From: Dipteris shenzhenensis
Lineage: Eukaryota > Polypodiophyta > Polypodiopsida > Gleicheniales
Strand: one strand, 5' to 3'
Length of the DNA: 64,000 nucleotides
Assembly (NCBI GenBank): GCA_047967505.1
Contig: CM106539.1
The notes under the pieces are model-generated. The model was not told the origin of the DNA and did not search any database. It saw nothing but the letters and a program-made list of their open reading frames with translations. Shown here in pieces: positions 1 through 10,496 of this stretch (positions within the stretch are counted from its first letter, which is position 1; every line of letters begins with the position of its first letter). Position numbers and translations under genes: made by a program.

Positions 1-993
1 CCAAGCGTGGAAATTCCTTTAAGGACTCTCGAGCTTCATTACTTTGAGGATAATAAGGTTAAACTTGATGCAACAATGGTGGATTACAGAAAGCCGATGG
101 ATCCTGATGTGATACTAGAGATGACAAAGAATTTACTAAATGACAGGTGGGAAGTAGCATTGTATCGAATGGGTTTTGCTGCTGAGAAATCGCTACGCCA
201 AGGTAGAAATGTAAATGTCATTGATACGCCCCATCAGATTGAGTTCTTTGACACATATTACAGTTGCACTACCTTCTTTGAAGAGGAAAATGTCAAAGAA
301 GAGGGTAGTGAGGAAAATGTCAAAGATGAGGGTAGTGAGTCTGAGGGTGATGATTCTAGCTCAGGTGATGATGACTATGAAAGCTCTGCATCCGATGACT
401 TACACTAAGAAGAATTCCACACAAAGAATAAGGGTGATCAATTGTCAACTAGAGTCAAGGAGGTTCCACTCATCATAGAGGAAGGCTCGTGGCAGCAAGA
501 AGTAGTAGTACAGCACGTCATAGGAAAAGGTAAGGCTAAAGAGGTGGAAGCACTACCCTTGAAATTAAAAGTGAGGAAGGCAACTTTGACCTTGGGTGAA
601 GGACATGCGAGTGGATCAAGCAAGGAAGCCTTACCCAAAGAAGGTATGGATGAGGCAAAGCATGACCAAGAGGAGTTACCAGGAGGCATAGATGGTTCTT
701 CAACCATGAGCAGCCTACTAGTCAAGAACCTAGTAGCCAGGACCCTACTCACCAAGAACTTGGACATGAGACTTTAGAGCAACCTACCAGTCAGGTGCTT
801 GGAACTAAAGAGCAAACTACTGAGGACCTTGCTACTGAGACTCCACTCTTAGAGTAGCCTATTAGTTAGGACCCTGGTAGTCAAGGGCACATTGAGGACA
901 TTGGTATTGTCTTAGAGCATCCTAATAGTCAGGACCCTGGTAGTCAAGGGCTTGGCATTGAGGACATTGGTACTGAGGAGCATGATGGCTGAC
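1..993 (+). pseudogene. Partial acidic, repeat-rich ORF, broken
   Basis: Coding sequence enters from the left edge in the frame of position 1; no ATG start is visible, so the true start is upstream. About 130 residues end in an acidic Ser/Asp/Glu tail (residues such as SEGDDSSSGDDDYESS) at a TAA (406-408). The same frame stays open beyond it to 777. From about 700 another frame carries degenerate repeats of the type PTSQ-DPGSQ up to about 993, with two TAG codons where the repeat has Gln (CAG). This reads as one gene broken by a nonsense codon, a frameshift and two Gln-to-stop changes. The family is not recognised; an accessory (tnpA-like) protein of the surrounding CACTA element is possible. 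Confidence 0.45.
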
Positions 994-1179
994 GGCTTTG
1001 TAATCACAAGTTTTGAACTTCGCAAGTTTTGAACTTCTATGTAAAGCGAATATCTAATAAAAAGTTAACTACTTTTTTAATTTCTTTACTCTCATTATTG
1101 TGTATAAAGATTGTTTATGAGATCTGTTTTATACTTAATGGTATATTTTAAAATTTATGTCAATGTATTTTTATAGTTA

Positions 1180-1460
1180 AGGGTGTTTTTTAATACCAAG
1201 TGAGGTGTATATGTATACCACTTTGACATAAAAGGATCTATGTACACTACCTTTCTAAGGGGTTTATGTACACCACCTTTCTAAAAGAAATGGTCATAAA
1301 GGTGTATGCACACCACTTATACATAAAGGTGTTTATTTATACCACCTTTCTAAGAGAATTGGTCATCTATTGATTTTCTTAGGTGATAGTAGCTCAATTC
1401 ATTAGAAGTTATGAAGATGTTTATCTAGACCACCTCTGTAAGAGATTTGGTTATGCATTG
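1180..1460. repeat. Degenerate direct repeats, CCACCTTTCTAAG-type
   Basis: The phrase ACACCACCTTTCTAA(G/A) followed by a GGTCAT-like tail recurs at about 1240, 1273 and 1345, with a looser copy near 1430 (ccacctctgtaagagattt). Units are roughly 40-85 bp apart. No coding potential was seen across 994-1735. This is the noncoding gap between the acidic ORF and the transposase. Confidence 0.6.
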
Positions 1461-1535
1461 ATGTTCTTAGTACTTAATCACCAAATCTGTTGTTTGGAGT
1501 TATCAAATCTAGTTCAAAAAACCACATTACTAGCA

Positions 1536-1604
1536 TATTCAAAATTTTTGTTTTTTAGTCCATTTCTCAAATTGGACTTTACACAAGTCCAAAAATTTTG
1601 AATA
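1536..1604. repeat. Short inverted repeat (foldback or MITE-like)
   Basis: The 15-bp arm TATTCAAAATTTTTG (1536-1550) is perfectly inverted at 1590-1604. A nested pair AGTCCA and TGGACT lies in the loop. It could fold as a hairpin of about 69 nt. No target duplication was established. Confidence 0.5.
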
Positions 1605-1741
1605 GTGTGTTTCAATGTCAGGTTGTAAGATTCTAAGCTTGCTCATAATCTTACAGGGATTCTAAGTTGTAGGATTAGTGTATCAAATCATCATTATTCA
1701 AAGCCTATGTATGTTTGAATTGTGATAGGTTGCTCCAGAAG

Positions 1742-3090
1742 ATGTTGCTTACACCAAATACCATGCCCGCATCAAGAGATGAAGCAAAGAAGATGCTAAC
1801 AATGGTGGGTATGGATTATGATACCATTCATGCTTGCCGTAATGATTGTATTCTCTTTTGTCATGTGGCATGGAGATTTGGCTAGTTGTATGAAGTGTGG
1901 GGAACAACGATATAGAGATGACTTACAGGGTGAGTAGGTACTGGTAAAGGTCTTGAGACACTTTCCCATCATTGCAAGAATACAGCACATGTTCCAATGC
2001 AAATCCATAGTGGAGTTGATGACATGGCATGCATCTCATCAGTCCACTGATGACACATTGAGGATTCCTACAGATTGTGCAGCTTGGAAGCACGTAGACA
2101 ATCAGTGGCCAGACTTTACGAGGGAGCCCCGCAACTTACATCTTGGGCTCACCATGGACGGAGTGAATCCTTTCGGGTTACGCTCGACATCTTAGTCGAC
2201 ATGGCCCATAGTCTTGGTAAATTACAATATCCCACCATGGCTAACAATAAAGAAGGGACACCTCATGCTTGCACTACTTATGCCAGGGAAGTACAAGGCA
2301 AAAAATATGGGCGTGTACATGGCACCTTTGATAGAGGAGTTATAGATCTTATGGAGAGGAGTGCAGGTCTTTGATATTTCTAGAGCTCCTAGACATACCA
2401 ATGATATTTTGGTCAGGGGTATCTTGATGTGGACCATGCATGACTACCCAGGATATGGAGAGTGTGCAGGTATGTGGTTGTGTCTTTACATATATAATAT
2501 AGGATTATGCTTTTATGACTCTCTTTCACGTGCATGTCTTATACTAATACATTCATGCACACGTGCAGGACTTGTTATAAGTGGGTACCATGCTTGTCCT
2601 GTTTGTGGACCAGGTTTGAAATTGCTTGCACGATACTCCAAACATATGAGGAAAAATATTTATGAAGGTCATGCTCGATACCTTCTGCTAGACCATCTTG
2701 GACGTGGAGGTCAGGTTGATTCACCATGATCATATTTGAAGGCAAGTGACTGGATTCAGGCTTAGAGGGTGAATGGAGAGGAACCTCCTCCTGGTATGAA
2801 GAGGCTATCGATCTTTCATGAGCTTCCTTATTGGGGTCAGTTACAAATCAGTCATCTCTCGGATCCCATGCATACCTTTAAGAATGTGGGGGCTACCATT
2901 TGGGCACACTTTGTTGGTTTCAAAGACTCGAGAGAAGTGCGAGAAGACTTGCATGCTATGAATAGGATGTCTCGTTTGTGGCCCCAAGTGCATGCTTCGG
3001 GAAAAGGTATCCTCTTGAAAGCAACATAGATCCTCTCTATGAGAGAGGAGGTAGCGGTCAAGGTCGATATTGCCTCTTTTCAAACACCCA
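1742..3090 (+). pseudogene. CACTA tnp2-like transposase, N-terminal and catalytic part, broken
   Basis: The ATG at 1742 opens a reading with the tnp2 start signature (DEAKKMLTMVGMDYDTIHAC.NDCILF). Next come the zinc-finger and RHFPIIARIQHMF segment (about 1890-2000), the WHA...DNQWPDF...PRNLHLGLTMDGVNPFG block (2020-2180), the NYNIPPWL segment (2220-2250), and the VFDISRAP...MWTMHDYPGYGECAG block (2364-2470). The last two pieces before SGYHACPVCG are separated by a likely GT-AG intron (about 2471-2569). The SIFHELPYW...DPMHTFKNV block follows (2800-2890). Homology is to the plant Transposase_21/tnp2 family. Reading frames change at least twice (near 1880-1910 and near 2195), and there are internal stops. 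The protein would excise and reinsert CACTA elements, but this copy is dead. Confidence 0.8.
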
Positions 3091-3509
3091 CAGGGTACAT
3101 GTGTTGCTTGAAAGGAGCATTTTCAAAGGACAATAAGTTTAGAGGACTCAAGTACCATGATTGGCACAAGGTCTTATAGGTATTCTAAGCTATAGGATTA
3201 GTGTACCAATAATCGTGATGCGTTAGCGTAATTATGATTATGTTATATTGTTGACATGACTTCTTTGTTGCTTTGATAGTTCATCCTCCCAATTACAATA
3301 AAAGGATGCTTACAAGAAGATGTTAGAAATGCTATATTCAAGATCAGTGGTATTGTGAGATATGCTTACTATCAAATCACATTGATTGCATTTTTTTCAA
3401 TTTAAGCTAAACAATCTGTAGACTGATTATGAATATATCTTACATGGGCATGTGAAATAGGTGGATATCTCAAAAAGAGATCCCCATATCGAGCATCGAG
3501 AAGACTAGG

Positions 3510-3854
3510 GTGGAATCCATTGAAGGCCTATGCTTGCTTGAGAAGCACTTTCCCTCAAGCATTATGATAACTCAAGTGCACTTGCTTGTGCACATAGTTG
3601 ATGAGGTGGCCATTGCAGGTACTGTTCATAGTCGGTGGATGTTTTTTCTCGAGCAATTTATGAAAACTTTAAAGGGATTTGTAAGACAAAGAGCAAGACC
3701 AAAAGCAAGCATAGCAGAGGGATGGCTTGTGCAAGAGTCATTAGTATATATCACAAAGTTTCTTGCATCCACGGATCCCGATATGCCGCAAGCTTGGCAT
3801 AACAAGGATGACATGGTTGCATTGTTGGCGAGGTTCCCCAAGGAAAAGGGATAG
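3510..3854 (+). pseudogene. DUF4218 domain of the CACTA transposase
   Basis: About 115 residues match the DUF4218 domain that follows tnp2 in plant CACTA proteins: LCLLEKHFPSSIM, HLLVHIVDEVAIAGTVHSRW, FLEQFMKTLKGFVR and RARPKASIAEGWLV appear in the expected order. The stretch ends at a stop at 3852-3854. The gap to the upstream tnp2 part (3091-3509) contains intron-like AT-rich sequence and stops. The function of DUF4218 is unknown; it is a reliable marker of CACTA transposases. Confidence 0.8.
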
Positions 3855-4417
3855 AAAGAAAGATGAGCGAAGAGCAAATGGAGAAATTTAATAAGTTTTG
3901 TATCCTCAATAGCAAGGAGATGCAGAAGTGGATTGAGAGATATGAAGTGGCCAAAGCAGAAAGAATAAATGATTCAGAGTAATGTATAGGTGATCACAAC
4001 CATATTCACGAGATCTGGCTCTTCTGGCCACTCACATGTCACTTGATTGGCTACAACTGGCTCTATGTAAAGCCGATGCAATGGAGAGATAATAAACGAG
4101 CGCGAGTGAGAGTTATCATCTGGATGTATGATGCATGTAAGTTTTTTACCTCTTGACGTAATTAAGTAATTATTTGTGGCAATATACGCTATTAAATAGA
4201 TGCATCTTCATTGTTTTAATGATGCTCTTTTACAGTACAAAAAGTACAGTGCATTATGGTCATATGGATGACATTTTCATGTGGAAGGCATTGATTCAAA
4301 GAGAGTCATGGCTAACTTCACACAAGATAGCCGAGCAAGTGCTTCGGATACCAATCTTCTCTCCTCACAGTTGAATTATTATGGAACCATACGCGAAATC
4401 TATGAAGTTGATTTCAG

Positions 4418-5123
4418 ATGATTTATATTTTTATTCTTGATGTAAAATGGTTTATAACTATTTACAACGGTCCCCATGCGATAGTGAGAAAAGACAGTAG
4501 TAGTTTCTTTGCAATAGATTCCACCAAACTTTGGACCGATAAAAGTGATACTTTTGTTCTTTTCGGGCACTGTGAGCAGGTGCATACTAATGATTTAATT
4601 AATCGAAGCTTTGGTTTTTAAAGATCCATTGATACATGTACTTAAGCATAATTTCATATATATAATTGATGGCATTTGGCACCCATCTTCAATATAGGTG
4701 GTTTTTCATCCGGATCATTCTGATCCAAGATGGTGGTACATGATCCAAGTTGCACCATGAAGTAAGCAAAATTTTGAAGATAGAGATGTGGATATGGAGA
4801 TGCCACTACCAATGCCGGATCCAATTGATCTAGATGAATCTAGCAAAGAAGATGAAGATCACAATATGAGCCAAGAGGAAGATGCGCATAATGACATTGT
4901 ATGGGAGAAAGATGGAGATCATGATATTGAGGAAGAAAACGACGATCATCAAGAATCACCACACTTTATTGAAGAAGACGATCAAGTACTCTTAGGTAAA
5001 CGTATGATGCTAGAGTACAATGATGATATAGGAGATCAACTCGGTATAGAGTTAGAGATAGACTTGTTTGGCGTGTTAGACTTGGCTCAGGATGAAACGA
5101 TTGATGTAAATGCTCTTCATTGA
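4418..5123 (+). pseudogene. DUF4216-like region and acidic tail of the CACTA transposase
   Basis: The segment 4440-4620 (VKWFITIYNG...FFAIDSTKLWTDKSDTFVLFGHCEQVH) resembles the DUF4216 domain found C-terminal to DUF4218. After an apparent intron (about 4621-4698, AT-rich, ending in ATATAG) a DHSDPRWWYMIQVAP-like segment follows, and then an Asp/Glu-rich tail at 4788-5123 ending at a TGA (5121-5123). The ATG at 4788 is probably internal rather than a start. No catalytic residues are expected in this part. The domain call rests on remembered family patterns and is less certain than the DUF4218 call. Confidence 0.6.
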
Positions 5124-5259
5124 TTTTTTTCATCTCAAACTTGGACACGAATATATGAGCTTCGAAGGCTTGATGTACATGCTCTCGTACTTTTATTCTC
5201 TCAAAAGATCAAACATGTATGAAAATTAAAAAAAAATTGTCATTGGAAAAAACTATCTT

Positions 5260-5447
5260 TTAAGATCGATATGGGAAAAAAAACTCTCTGTAAAACATCG
5301 CTATAGAAAACTATCTCAGTATCGCTATATAACGACCATTACTAATCTGGTCAAAGTCGCTATATAGCGACTTTAGGCAAACGTCGCTATATAGCAACGT
5401 TTTACTAAAGTCGCTATATAGCGACCCTTAACGAACCTCGCTTCCAA
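5260..5447. repeat. CACTA subterminal repeats (palindromic transposase-binding-type motifs)
   Basis: The perfect 16-bp palindrome GTCGCTATATAGCGAC occurs at 5356-5371 and 5410-5425. One-arm variants lie at 5383-5398 and about 5322-5336, and a half-site (CATCGCTATAGAAAAC) lies near 5296. CACTA elements carry such short subterminal repeats as binding sites for their DNA-binding protein, so that role is inferred. Confidence 0.75.
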
Positions 5448-5486
5448 TACCGACAATTAGCATCTCGCGTATGCTAAACGTCGGTA
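5448..5486. repeat. Terminal hairpin of the CACTA 3' end
   Basis: TACCGAC and TTAGCAT (5448-5463) are followed by a 7-nt loop and by ATGCTAA and GTCGGTA (5471-5486). This gives two 7-bp stems separated by a 2x2 internal mismatch. It lies just inside the TAGTG terminus. Confidence 0.7.
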
Positions 5487-5521
5487 CTTAAGCATCGCAA
5501 TAGGATCCGTGTGTAGTAGTG

Positions 5522-5719
5522 GGGGAAAGAAATTTTTAAGGGTTAGTAGTAATAATAAGAAGCTTTCAAGTGGGGTGGTTTATTTAGTGTAAATCAAAAG
5601 TGGGGAGTGAGGGCAGGGGCATGAGGAACAATAAATTAGGGGTACAAAATCTGCCAAAGAAAGGGAGTTTGTGTGCATGGGTGTATGTGTGCATGTATTT
5701 GTTTGTAAAGTGTAAAAAT

Positions 5720-5773
<54 letters not shown>

Positions 5774-6384
5774 AGCCTTCGATACAACCAGAGGCACTGC
5801 AGACAAGGAGAGAGAGAATGTGTGTGCACTACTAGAGGAAGAGAGTGAAATAAAAGTGCGGGGAACATAAGATTGGAGATCTTAGAATCCACGATGTGCG
5901 GGGAAGGATTTTGAATTTTATGTAAAACTAGATTGCTTGGCCAGCTGGGGTCTTGATGAATACTTCTCTATTTTGCTATCTTGTTGAGGTTCACATGAGT
6001 CACGTTGTTAGAAATGATGCAGAAGATTGATGTTCAATTGCATGCAACCTTTTCTAGAGATTTCGTTATCATCCAGTCATGCTTGCACTTGATGTTGTTC
6101 ATGTCGACAGTAAAACATAGTTTTTCTTTTTTTCGGAGGAAGACTAATTCCTATTCTTTGCACTGTAAGCAAATCTATTGTCATTCCACTTCGAGCGAAC
6201 GACGGGGAGATGTATTTCAGAAATGTATAAATAATAAATCAAAACCAAATTGAGACAGAAGCATGCAACTGTGACAGGAATAATCCAAACCCAAAGCTGC
6301 ATTGCATGTACGACAAAAGTTCCAGCACCATTTGCAACTTCATTGGATCCCTTTTTTTGAAGGCACAAATGTTTATTTTTTGGG
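5522..6384. other. Intergenic, with a GT/AG microsatellite at about 5720-5770
   Basis: A (GT)7 run passes directly into about 20 AG units. The Ser/Leu-rich reading frames over it are products of the dinucleotide repeat. Nothing else was recognised between the CACTA terminus and the GIY-YIG exon. Confidence 0.7.
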
Positions 6385-6784
6385 TCAAATTATGTTCCTA
6401 CGCTTTAGGAAATAGTACTTCCGCGCTCTAGCCGGATGGCCCTCGAGCGTGTTGTAACATAATGGACCTACTGTGTTGTGGCTCCTTATGTAGTACTGCT
6501 CTAAAGTTTGTGCTTTGTCTACAGTGTCTGTTGTTTCCAAAACTTTGATTTCGAAATTTTCTTTGAAGGGCTTGTAACGCTGCAAGTCCTCTTTCATTTT
6601 CACCGTTGGTTTTTTATTGTGCTGTTTGATCCTCCGCGGTAGGTCCGTCGTGCTCCCTATGTATTTTCTATTGTTGGGCTTGCACGTGATGCAGTAGACG
6701 ATGAGGCTCGCGCGATTCCCTTGCGCGGGCACTTCAGTGGAGGCTCCTCCTTTATCTCGATGCTCGCGTCTTTCAATGTCATAT
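6385..6784 (-). pseudogene. GIY-YIG endonuclease domain exon (C-terminal exon of the second Helitron-strand gene)
   Basis: The exon begins after an acceptor (TTTATGCAG, AG at 6786-6785) and runs to the stop at 6385. The domain shows VYC (GIY position), KYIGST (YIG position), the arginine-containing segment DLPRRIKQH, and TLEQYYI with the glutamate expected for metal binding, then CYN. This layout resembles the single-domain GIY-YIG nucleases of homing endonucleases and large DNA viruses. The GTG at 6732 is not a start, because the frame stays open to the acceptor. The 89-bp intron 6873-6785 has GT...AG ends and joins in frame (phase 2) to the upstream exon. This exon itself is unbroken, but the gene is split upstream by the copia insertion and a frameshift. 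Confidence 0.75.
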
Positions 6785-6873
6785 CTGCATAAACATTGAC
6801 AATTACGTTAGTCATCGAGGTTTTCGGTCTTTTTTTTCCCGTTTGAGGTCCATAATAGAATGCATTTATTTAC

Positions 6874-7119
6874 TTGCCCTGGTTTTTCTCTGTTGGTGTG
6901 AAAGGATCGTTTCCAATACCGAAGCGCTCGTCGTATAAGTCCCTGTCGAAAATATACGTAAGCTTCTCCATTGTCGTCACCGGGTGCGTCGCATCGTGCG
7001 TCCCTCCAAATTGTTCCATGAATTGTTCGAGTATAGCTATTCCTTGATCGCGCGTCGTGTCCCTCAGCAACTCCAAGGATACGTTGTACCCGTAATGCAG
7101 CAGCTCGCACGCATACGCT
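6874..7119 (-). pseudogene. Middle exon of the GIY-YIG gene, cut by copia
   Basis: Reading minus-strand from the copia insertion point gives ITAYACELLHYGYNVSLELL, then RDTTRDQGIAILEQFMEQFGG, TMEKLTYIFDRDLYDERFG and TPTEKNQGK, ending at a donor (exon end 6874, GT at 6873-6872). If the copia element and one copy of the GTGAT duplication are ignored, this frame continues into sequence beyond 12,738, which shows that the retrotransposon landed inside a coding exon. No known domain was recognised in this part. The overlapping frame over 6808-7110 is a shadow. Confidence 0.6.
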
Positions 7120-7124
7120 GTGAT

Positions 7125-7477
7125 TGTTGAGATATCGAGCTCCACTCGCGATATGCCAGGGTGACTGTTGTGCATTTATGTCACCGACTTGTTAGCTGGA
7201 GATGCGGTTGGTACACCGCCCACGAATAATAGCTGGATGACAGCTATCCTTATCTACACTAGTTTGTGGCTCAGTTAGTATGCCACCTTGGTTAGTTGAG
7301 TTTGGTTTGAGACCCACATATAGGGTTCTTCTATTTCTTTATACTAGAGTTCTTTTGGCTTTCACAACTAAGAAGAGGAAAACTGTTTTCAGCCTCCACC
7401 TTTGTGTGTATTCCCCCTATTGTGCATGTGAGAAAGCCACAAGTGAGACTCCTTCCCTCTCTCCCATAATCTTCACA
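7125..7477 (+). repeat. 5' LTR of the copia element
   Basis: It starts TGTTGAGATATC directly after the GTGAT duplication and ends TCTTCACA. It is the same length as the 3' LTR and differs from it by seven transitions. Confidence 0.95.
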
Positions 7478-7478
7478 T

Positions 7479-7491
7479 TGTATCAGAGCCT
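7479..7491 (+). promoter_or_regulatory. Primer binding site, tRNA-iMet type
   Basis: TGTATCAGAGCC begins within 2 bp of the LTR end and matches the usual copia primer site TGGTATCAGAGC with one difference. Confidence 0.75.
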
Positions 7492-8051
7492 TGTTCGTGG
7501 TAAGGAGCTCAAGAAAGCAAGCCAAGTTCATGGTGTCCTAGTAAGAGGACCAGTGTTGCTTTCCTACTTCGAGTTTGGGAGCAAATCTCTGCAGGTAGCA
7601 CAGCCGGAAGTGCAGGAGTGCACTATTTCAGATTGAGACGCCCTTCGCGGTGTGGCGAGAGTGCAGTATATGCTGCGGGTAAGGGCGAAGCCCTTAGTGA
7701 CTTTATTTTTCTGATTTGAGGCCGTTTCGGGGCCCGTTTTGAAGGCGGAAGTTCTTCGCAGGCACTCAGAAAAAGGCCCTATTTTTTGCTGTGCGACCAC
7801 TGGTGCGACCACTGCGCGGCTAGTCGGTGGAAAGGTGCCGCAGAAATTGCATCGTATGCCTGTGTGCAGAGATATTGGGAGTTGCAGATTCATGCCTGTT
7901 GCCTATTGATGCAAAATCGTCACTAGGAAGTGACTGTGTGGTGAAATACCACTTTCGTCAGTTTTGCAGATCTGCCCGTGTGAGGCAAAAGCTGTGTTTT
8001 TTGCAGTGACAGAATATTTTGCAGTGACAGAATATTTTGCAGTGTTCTGTA

Positions 8052-8937
8052 ATGGCATCTGATTCTCTTTCACAGATTGTCACTGAAAAGCTTAACAAGA
8101 ACAACTTCCAGGCATGGAAGTTTAGAATGACGAATTTCTTGATGGGAAAAGGCTATTGGGAATTCATTACAGGAAATGAAGAAGAACCTGTTCTTCCTAA
8201 TGTTCCCAGTCAACAGGAAATGCAAGTATTCAAAGGATGGCATGAGAGAGCCAGGAAAGTTATGTACTGGCTGTCTATCAGTATTTTGGACTCCATGATT
8301 GTGCATATTCAGGATGCAAATATGCCAAAGGAGGCATGGGATACTTTGGCAAAAATGTATAGCACAAATACGCAAGCCAGGAAAATGCAACTCAAACAGG
8401 AGTTGCACAATGTGCAGAGAGAAAATTTGAGCATAAATGACTACCACATGAAAGTGAAGAAAATTGCAGATGCACTTGCTTTCATTGGGTCGCCAGTGGA
8501 TGATGACGATTTGGTTTTTGTGACCTTGAATGGTCTAGGAAAGGATTATGCACAATTCCGGACATCCATTGCCGTCCGTGAAAAATTTCCAGATTTTGAG
8601 GAGTTGATTGCTCTTCTAATTTCTGAAGAGCAGAGAAATGGGGGTGCATCTTCTTCAGTAGGAACTTCAAAAGAAACTGTCTTCTACTCAAATGCTGGCA
8701 GAGGTAGAGGCAGAGGTAGAGGAGGCCGATCTGCAGGCCATGGTAGAAATCAGAATATGCAGCAAACACAAGAAAACCAGTCCTATGCAGGAGGACGTGG
8801 TAACTCTAGAGGCAGGGGGAGCCAAAGAGGCCATGGTGGTTGGCAGAGAAGCTAAAATGCAAACAGCAATGTTGAATGCTACTATTGTGGCAAAATGGGT
8901 CATATGGCTAAGGACTGCTACAAAAGCAGAATGACAT
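8052..8937 (+). pseudogene. Copia gag with CCHC zinc knuckle
   Basis: The ATG at 8052 opens the typical gag start (MASDSLSQIVTEKLNKNNF, then AWKFRMTNFLMGKGYWEFI), followed by the UBN2-like capsid region and an Arg/Gly-rich linker. A TAA at 8853-8855 interrupts it. In the same frame beyond the stop is a CCHC knuckle (CYYCGKMGHMAKDC, about 8877-8920), and the frame ends at a TGA at 8935-8937. The upstream in-frame TTG at 8037 is not the start. Gag packages the element RNA in cytoplasmic particles. One nonsense codon splits capsid from nucleic-acid-binding motif. Confidence 0.85.
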
Positions 8938-8938
8938 T

Positions 8939-9175
8939 ATGAATGGAAAATTGCAGCAAGGCAATTATGCATCTTCTAGCAGGCAGGGTGATGACAGAAA
9001 TGAGCATCTTTTTATGGTGCAGCATATGACCAATTCTGTGACAAGTGCAGAAGAACAAAATGATGTGTGGTATGTTGACTTAGGTGCGTCAAACCACATG
9101 ACAGGTCATGCAGAATGGATGCAAGATGCAAGATGCAAGGAAAATGGAAAAACCAGGATTTGTGGAGACTGGTGA
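8939..9175 (+). pseudogene. Copia aspartic protease region, active-site Ser lost
   Basis: This region is in a different frame from gag, so a single-base indel lies near 8917-8937. The active-site stretch reads WYVDLGASNHMTG; the family has D-S/T-G-A. The middle codon is TTA, one C-to-T change from the expected TCA. The frame then shifts again near 9140, inside a short run of AGATGCAAG-type repeats, before the integrase part. The protease would cut the polyprotein; this copy should be inactive. Confidence 0.8.
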
Positions 9176-10496
9176 TGATACTACACATCCTATTGTGCAG
9201 ATTGGCAAAATTCCTTTGTCTATGCAGGATGGGAAAAAGAAATACTTGTCTGATGTATTTCATGTCCCGAACATCACCAAGAACCTGGTTTCTGTTGGTC
9301 AGATGGTTGAGCAGGGCTTGCAAGTCAGATTTAATCCTCATGGATGCTTTGTTGAGGATATGAAAAATAATGGTTGCTTGATAGCAAAAGGAAAGAAGAA
9401 GGGCAGGATGTTTACGTTGGATGCTGACATGCCTGAATTGAGTGCAGCAATGTTTGCACATGGGACCGGTGTAGTTGCAGATATTGATATCTGGCACAAA
9501 CGCATTGGTCATGTTAATATACAGCGACTTAAATCAATGCAAGCCCAAAATATTGTTGCAGGATTGCCTAAATTCAAGGTTGCAGAAATGCACAAGGTTT
9601 GTGAAGCCTGTCAATTTGGGAAACAGGTAAGGAAACCTTTTCCTAGGCATGTTCAAGAGAGTAAAAAGCCATTGGAATTAATCCACTCTGATGTGTGGAC
9701 TACAAAAGCTACATCTATTGGAGGCTGTCACTATTTTGTCACATTTATTGATGACTTCAGCAGAAAACTGTGGGTGTATTTTATGAAAAAGAAAAGTGAA
9801 GTGTTTGGGCACTTCAAAGCTTTCAAAGCTATGGTTGAAAAAGAAACAGGCCTGCAAATAAAATGCCTAAGGTCAGATGGAGGGGGAGAGTACCTCTCAA
9901 ATGAGTTTGCAAGGTTCTTGCAGGAGCATGGTATAAAGCAGCAATATTCATGCAGTCATACCCCACAGCAAAATGGAATTGCAGAAAGAAAAAATAGGCA
10001 TATTGGAGAGGTATCTCAGGCTATGCTAAATGAAAAAGATCTACCAGATTATTATTGGGCTGAAGCAGTTGCTACAGTAGTCTATATAATAAACGGGACT
10101 CCCACTGCAGCAATACATGGCATGACGCCAGAGGAGATGTATACTGGTAGGAAACCGGATATTTCTCATTTGAAGATTTTTGGTTGCATTGCCTATGTCC
10201 ATGTGCTAGATGAGCTGAGGTCCAAGCTGGATCCAAAAGCTGAGAAGTGCGTCTTTATTGGTTATTCTCTGCAGCAGAAAGGGTATAGATGCTATAACCC
10301 TTCTACACGTAAGTTCACAGTGAGTAGAGATGTTTTTGATGAGATGAGCAGCTGGTATAAACCAGTAAATGTGATGATTGATGTAGATGCACAAAATGGT
10401 AATGCTGCACAGAATGCACCAGCAGCAATCACAAAATATCAGTGGACCTGGAGTGTCCTCTACCAATGGTTCACATACTTCGCCATGGACAGGTAG
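9141..10496 (+). pseudogene. Copia integrase (GAG-pre-integrase and rve core)
   Basis: The zinc-binding pre-integrase motif is present (WHKRIGHVNIQRL, CEACQFGKQ, about 9490-9625). It is followed by the catalytic core with HSDVWTT, FIDDFSRKLWVYF, LRSDGGGEYLSNEF and HTPQQNGIAERKNRHI, which gives the D-D-E triad, then GKKP-type and GCIAYVHV segments. The frame ends at 10,496; it shifts by one base between about 10,440 and 10,480, and the downstream RT frame overlaps. Integrase inserts the cDNA in the nucleus. The catalytic residues look intact. Confidence 0.9.

Larger units (their letters stand above)
1..5521 (+). mobile_element. CACTA (En/Spm-type) DNA transposon, 5' end outside the window
   Basis: The right end is recognisable: the sequence stops at 5521 with the TAGTG terminus (reverse complement CACTA, outer bases CACTACTACACACGGATCC), preceded by subterminal palindromes. 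Inside are plus-strand remnants of a tnp2-like transposase, a DUF4218 domain and a DUF4216-like tail, the usual order in plant CACTA elements. The left terminus is not present, so the matching inverted repeat and the 3-bp target duplication cannot be checked. Reading frames are broken in several places, so this copy is unlikely to make active transposase. Whether the acidic ORF at 1-993 belongs to the same element is inferred from position only. Confidence 0.8.

Noticed and set aside
7-408. Start of a gene at position 7
   Set aside because: The codon there is GTG, and the frame is open to the window edge, so the gene is partial.
5893-5975. Possible Helitron 3' end (CTAGT with CCAGCTGG upstream on the minus strand, near 5,925)
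   Set aside because: The only palindrome is 8 bp without loop; a real Helitron hairpin is longer, and no second copy was available to define the terminus.
6808-7110. Arg-rich minus-strand frame overlapping the GIY-YIG gene exon
   Set aside because: The alternative frame is the one that splices in phase to the GIY-YIG exon and continues across the copia target site.
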